Positions 5,926 to 6,974 of a stretch of DNA of 6,974 bases are shown one piece after another; within the stretch, counting starts at the first letter, position 1; the number at the start of each line of letters is the position of its first letter. Source of the DNA: Alphaproteobacteria bacterium UBA2723. GTDB lineage: Bacteria; Pseudomonadota; Alphaproteobacteria; RF32; CAG-239. The stretch lies in the NCBI GenBank assembly GCA_002353835.1, contig DEKL01000011.1, positions 1 through 6,974 on the forward strand, written 5' to 3'. The position numbers and the translations under genes are program-made. The notes beneath the pieces are model-generated. The model searched no databases. It saw only the letters and a program-made list of their open reading frames with translations, and had not been told where the DNA came from.

Positions 5926-6974
5926 CTTAAAAAACTTTTGATGCGTTTGGAAAAGATAACATCATCTTCGGAAAGTCCGCGTTTTATTAGCATATCACTT
6001 TTTCTTCTGGTGCGTGATAAGGCAACGTATAACTGCCCGTGGGCAAAAGCGCCGCGGTCTATATCCACAATGACACGATCAAGGGTTTTGCCTTGCGCTT
6101 TATGGATGGTTAAAGCATAGCCTAATTGCAGAGGAAATTGGATAAACGAGCCGGTTTCTTTTTCTTTTACTTCGCCGGTTTCTTCATCAATATCATAAGC
6201 AAATGATTTCCACTCCTCACGGCGCACGGTGATGTATTTGTTATCTTGAAGACAGCGAACGACAATGGCGCGCTCGTCTAATTTTTCTATAATGCCGGAA
6301 GTGCCGTTGATGTAATCTGGATAGTTGTTTTTATTAAAAATCACCAAGGCGCCTTCTTTTAAGGTTAGGGTTTTGGGCGAGGGGGTATCTTTCATTTTTT
6401 CAAACGAACCGGTTAGGGTTGCTTCATAGCTTTTCTCGGTGTTGGTAAGCGCGGCTAAGCGTCGTTGGTTGATACTTTCCGCTACTTGGCGATATGGGGT
6501 AATGGTGATGGCGGTATTGATAAAATCTTCAGGATAGTCTTCGGCGCGGTTAAAATAAGAAATCGTTTCCGGCAGATTTTCATCTTGGCGCAGGTTCTTT
6601 AAGTAGGTCAACAGTTCATCATCTACCTGACGGTAAACCTCGGTCAGTTCAACTTTTTCAAAACCGCCCTTTTGGTAGGATTTGGCATCAAAAAAATAAG
6701 GTTCGTCGGTGCCGTATTCGGCTTTAAAAATCGGGGCGACTTCGTTTTTGATAATCGGCGGTAATTGGCATAAATCGCCGATTAAGATGATTTGCAAACC
6801 GCCAAACAGATTTAGGTTACCGCGCGCTTGACAACATAGGGCTTCTATAATATCCAAGATGTCAGGGCGGAGCATGGAAACTTCGTCTATGATTAAAATA
6901 TCGGTTTTCTTTAAGATGGATTTTAATTTGCGGCGGCGGGTGGCAAGCACATCACGCATAATTAAAAAATCTCC
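5922..6974 (-). CDS. PIF1-like superfamily 1B DNA helicase, C-terminal part (5' end outside window)
   Basis: The frame is open to the right edge and ends at TAG (5922-5924 complement), giving 350 visible residues. An ATG at 6957-6959 is in frame, but five codons upstream remain open and the Walker A motif is missing, so the true start lies beyond the edge. Visible motifs, in order: Walker B LIIDEVSM (D30-E31), LIGDLCQLPPI (G66-D67, Q70, P72-P73), LTEVYRQ (110-116), LTIHKAQGKTLD (about 288-299) and LYVALSR (315-321). This order, the TIHKAQG-TLDRV wording and GQLYVALSR fit PIF1-like 5'-to-3' DNA helicases better than RecD proteins. The expected role is ATP-driven DNA unwinding in the cytoplasm. 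The protein ends about 29 residues after the last helicase motif, with no added C-terminal domain. It converges on the glycosyltransferase operon, and nothing shown links it to glycan modification. Confidence 0.9.
   Translation of the reverse strand, partial: GDFLIMRDVLATRRRKLKSILKKTDILIIDEVSMLRPDILDIIEALCCQARGNLNLFGGLQIILIGDLCQLPPIIKNEVAPIFKAEYGTDEPYFFDAKSYQKGGFEKVELTEVYRQVDDELLTYLKNLRQDENLPETISYFNRAEDYPEDFINTAITITPYRQVAESINQRRLAALTNTEKSYEATLTGSFEKMKDTPSPKTLTLKEGALVIFNKNNYPDYINGTSGIIEKLDERAIVVRCLQDNKYITVRREEWKSFAYDIDEETGEVKEKETGSFIQFPLQLGYALTIHKAQGKTLDRVIVDIDRGAFAHGQLYVALSRTRRKSDMLIKRGLSEDDVIFSKRIKSFLS

Noticed and set aside
5925..5960. Possible intrinsic terminator in the A/T-rich run after the convergent stops
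   Set aside because: Only a short imperfect A/T pairing is possible, with no GC stem; it is also coding for the helicase C terminus.
5938..6120. Small plus-strand reading frame opposite the helicase
   Set aside because: It is antisense to the conserved C-terminal helicase motifs and has no features of its own.
6957..6959. ATG on the minus strand as the helicase start
   Set aside because: The frame continues to the window edge and the Walker A motif required by this helicase family is missing, so the gene must extend further right.

Overview
The window suggests a Gram-negative-type bacterium of low-to-moderate GC, probably host-associated. The GtrA, GT-C and helicase parts are about 40-45% GC by eye, tightly packed and bacterial in style, with start/stop overlaps and Shine-Dalgarno-like sites. 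An uncultured alphaproteobacterium is my best guess, but it is low-confidence inference. The first ~650 nt differ sharply: about 21-22% GC by hand count (142 of 660), with codon use dominated by TTA, ATA/ATT, AAA and AGA. They encode ankyrin repeats that look more like a protist's than like the rest of the window.

Layout. (1) Positions 2-1057, plus strand: an open frame entering from the left edge. An AT-rich ankyrin-repeat half runs without a stop into a GtrA-like four-helix membrane domain. The composition changes abruptly between about 600 and 668. This is either a real chimeric gene or a chimeric assembly joint, and the sequence alone cannot decide. (2) Positions 1044-5925, plus strand: three tandem, overlapping paralogues (535, 548 and 543 aa) of a polytopic GT-C-type glycosyltransferase. 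They share an early Asp-Glu pair, a His-Pro-Pro motif, an Arg-Met-Tyr motif and an identical end signature. (3) Positions 5922-6974, minus strand: the C-terminal part of a PIF1-like superfamily 1B helicase. It converges on the third glycosyltransferase with overlapping stop codons and runs off the right edge.

How the genes may work together. GtrA proteins are linked to moving or handling polyprenyl-phosphate-linked sugars across the inner membrane, and GT-C enzymes use such donors on the periplasmic side. GtrA plus three GT-C paralogues therefore looks like a surface-glycan decoration operon resembling the gtrA-gtrB-gtrC logic. No GtrB-like donor synthase is visible, and its usual place upstream of gtrA is where the foreign-looking ankyrin sequence sits. 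The helicase appears to be an unrelated neighbour.

There is no intergenic stretch over 300 bases. I saw no tRNA, rRNA, CRISPR, insertion sequence or convincing terminator.
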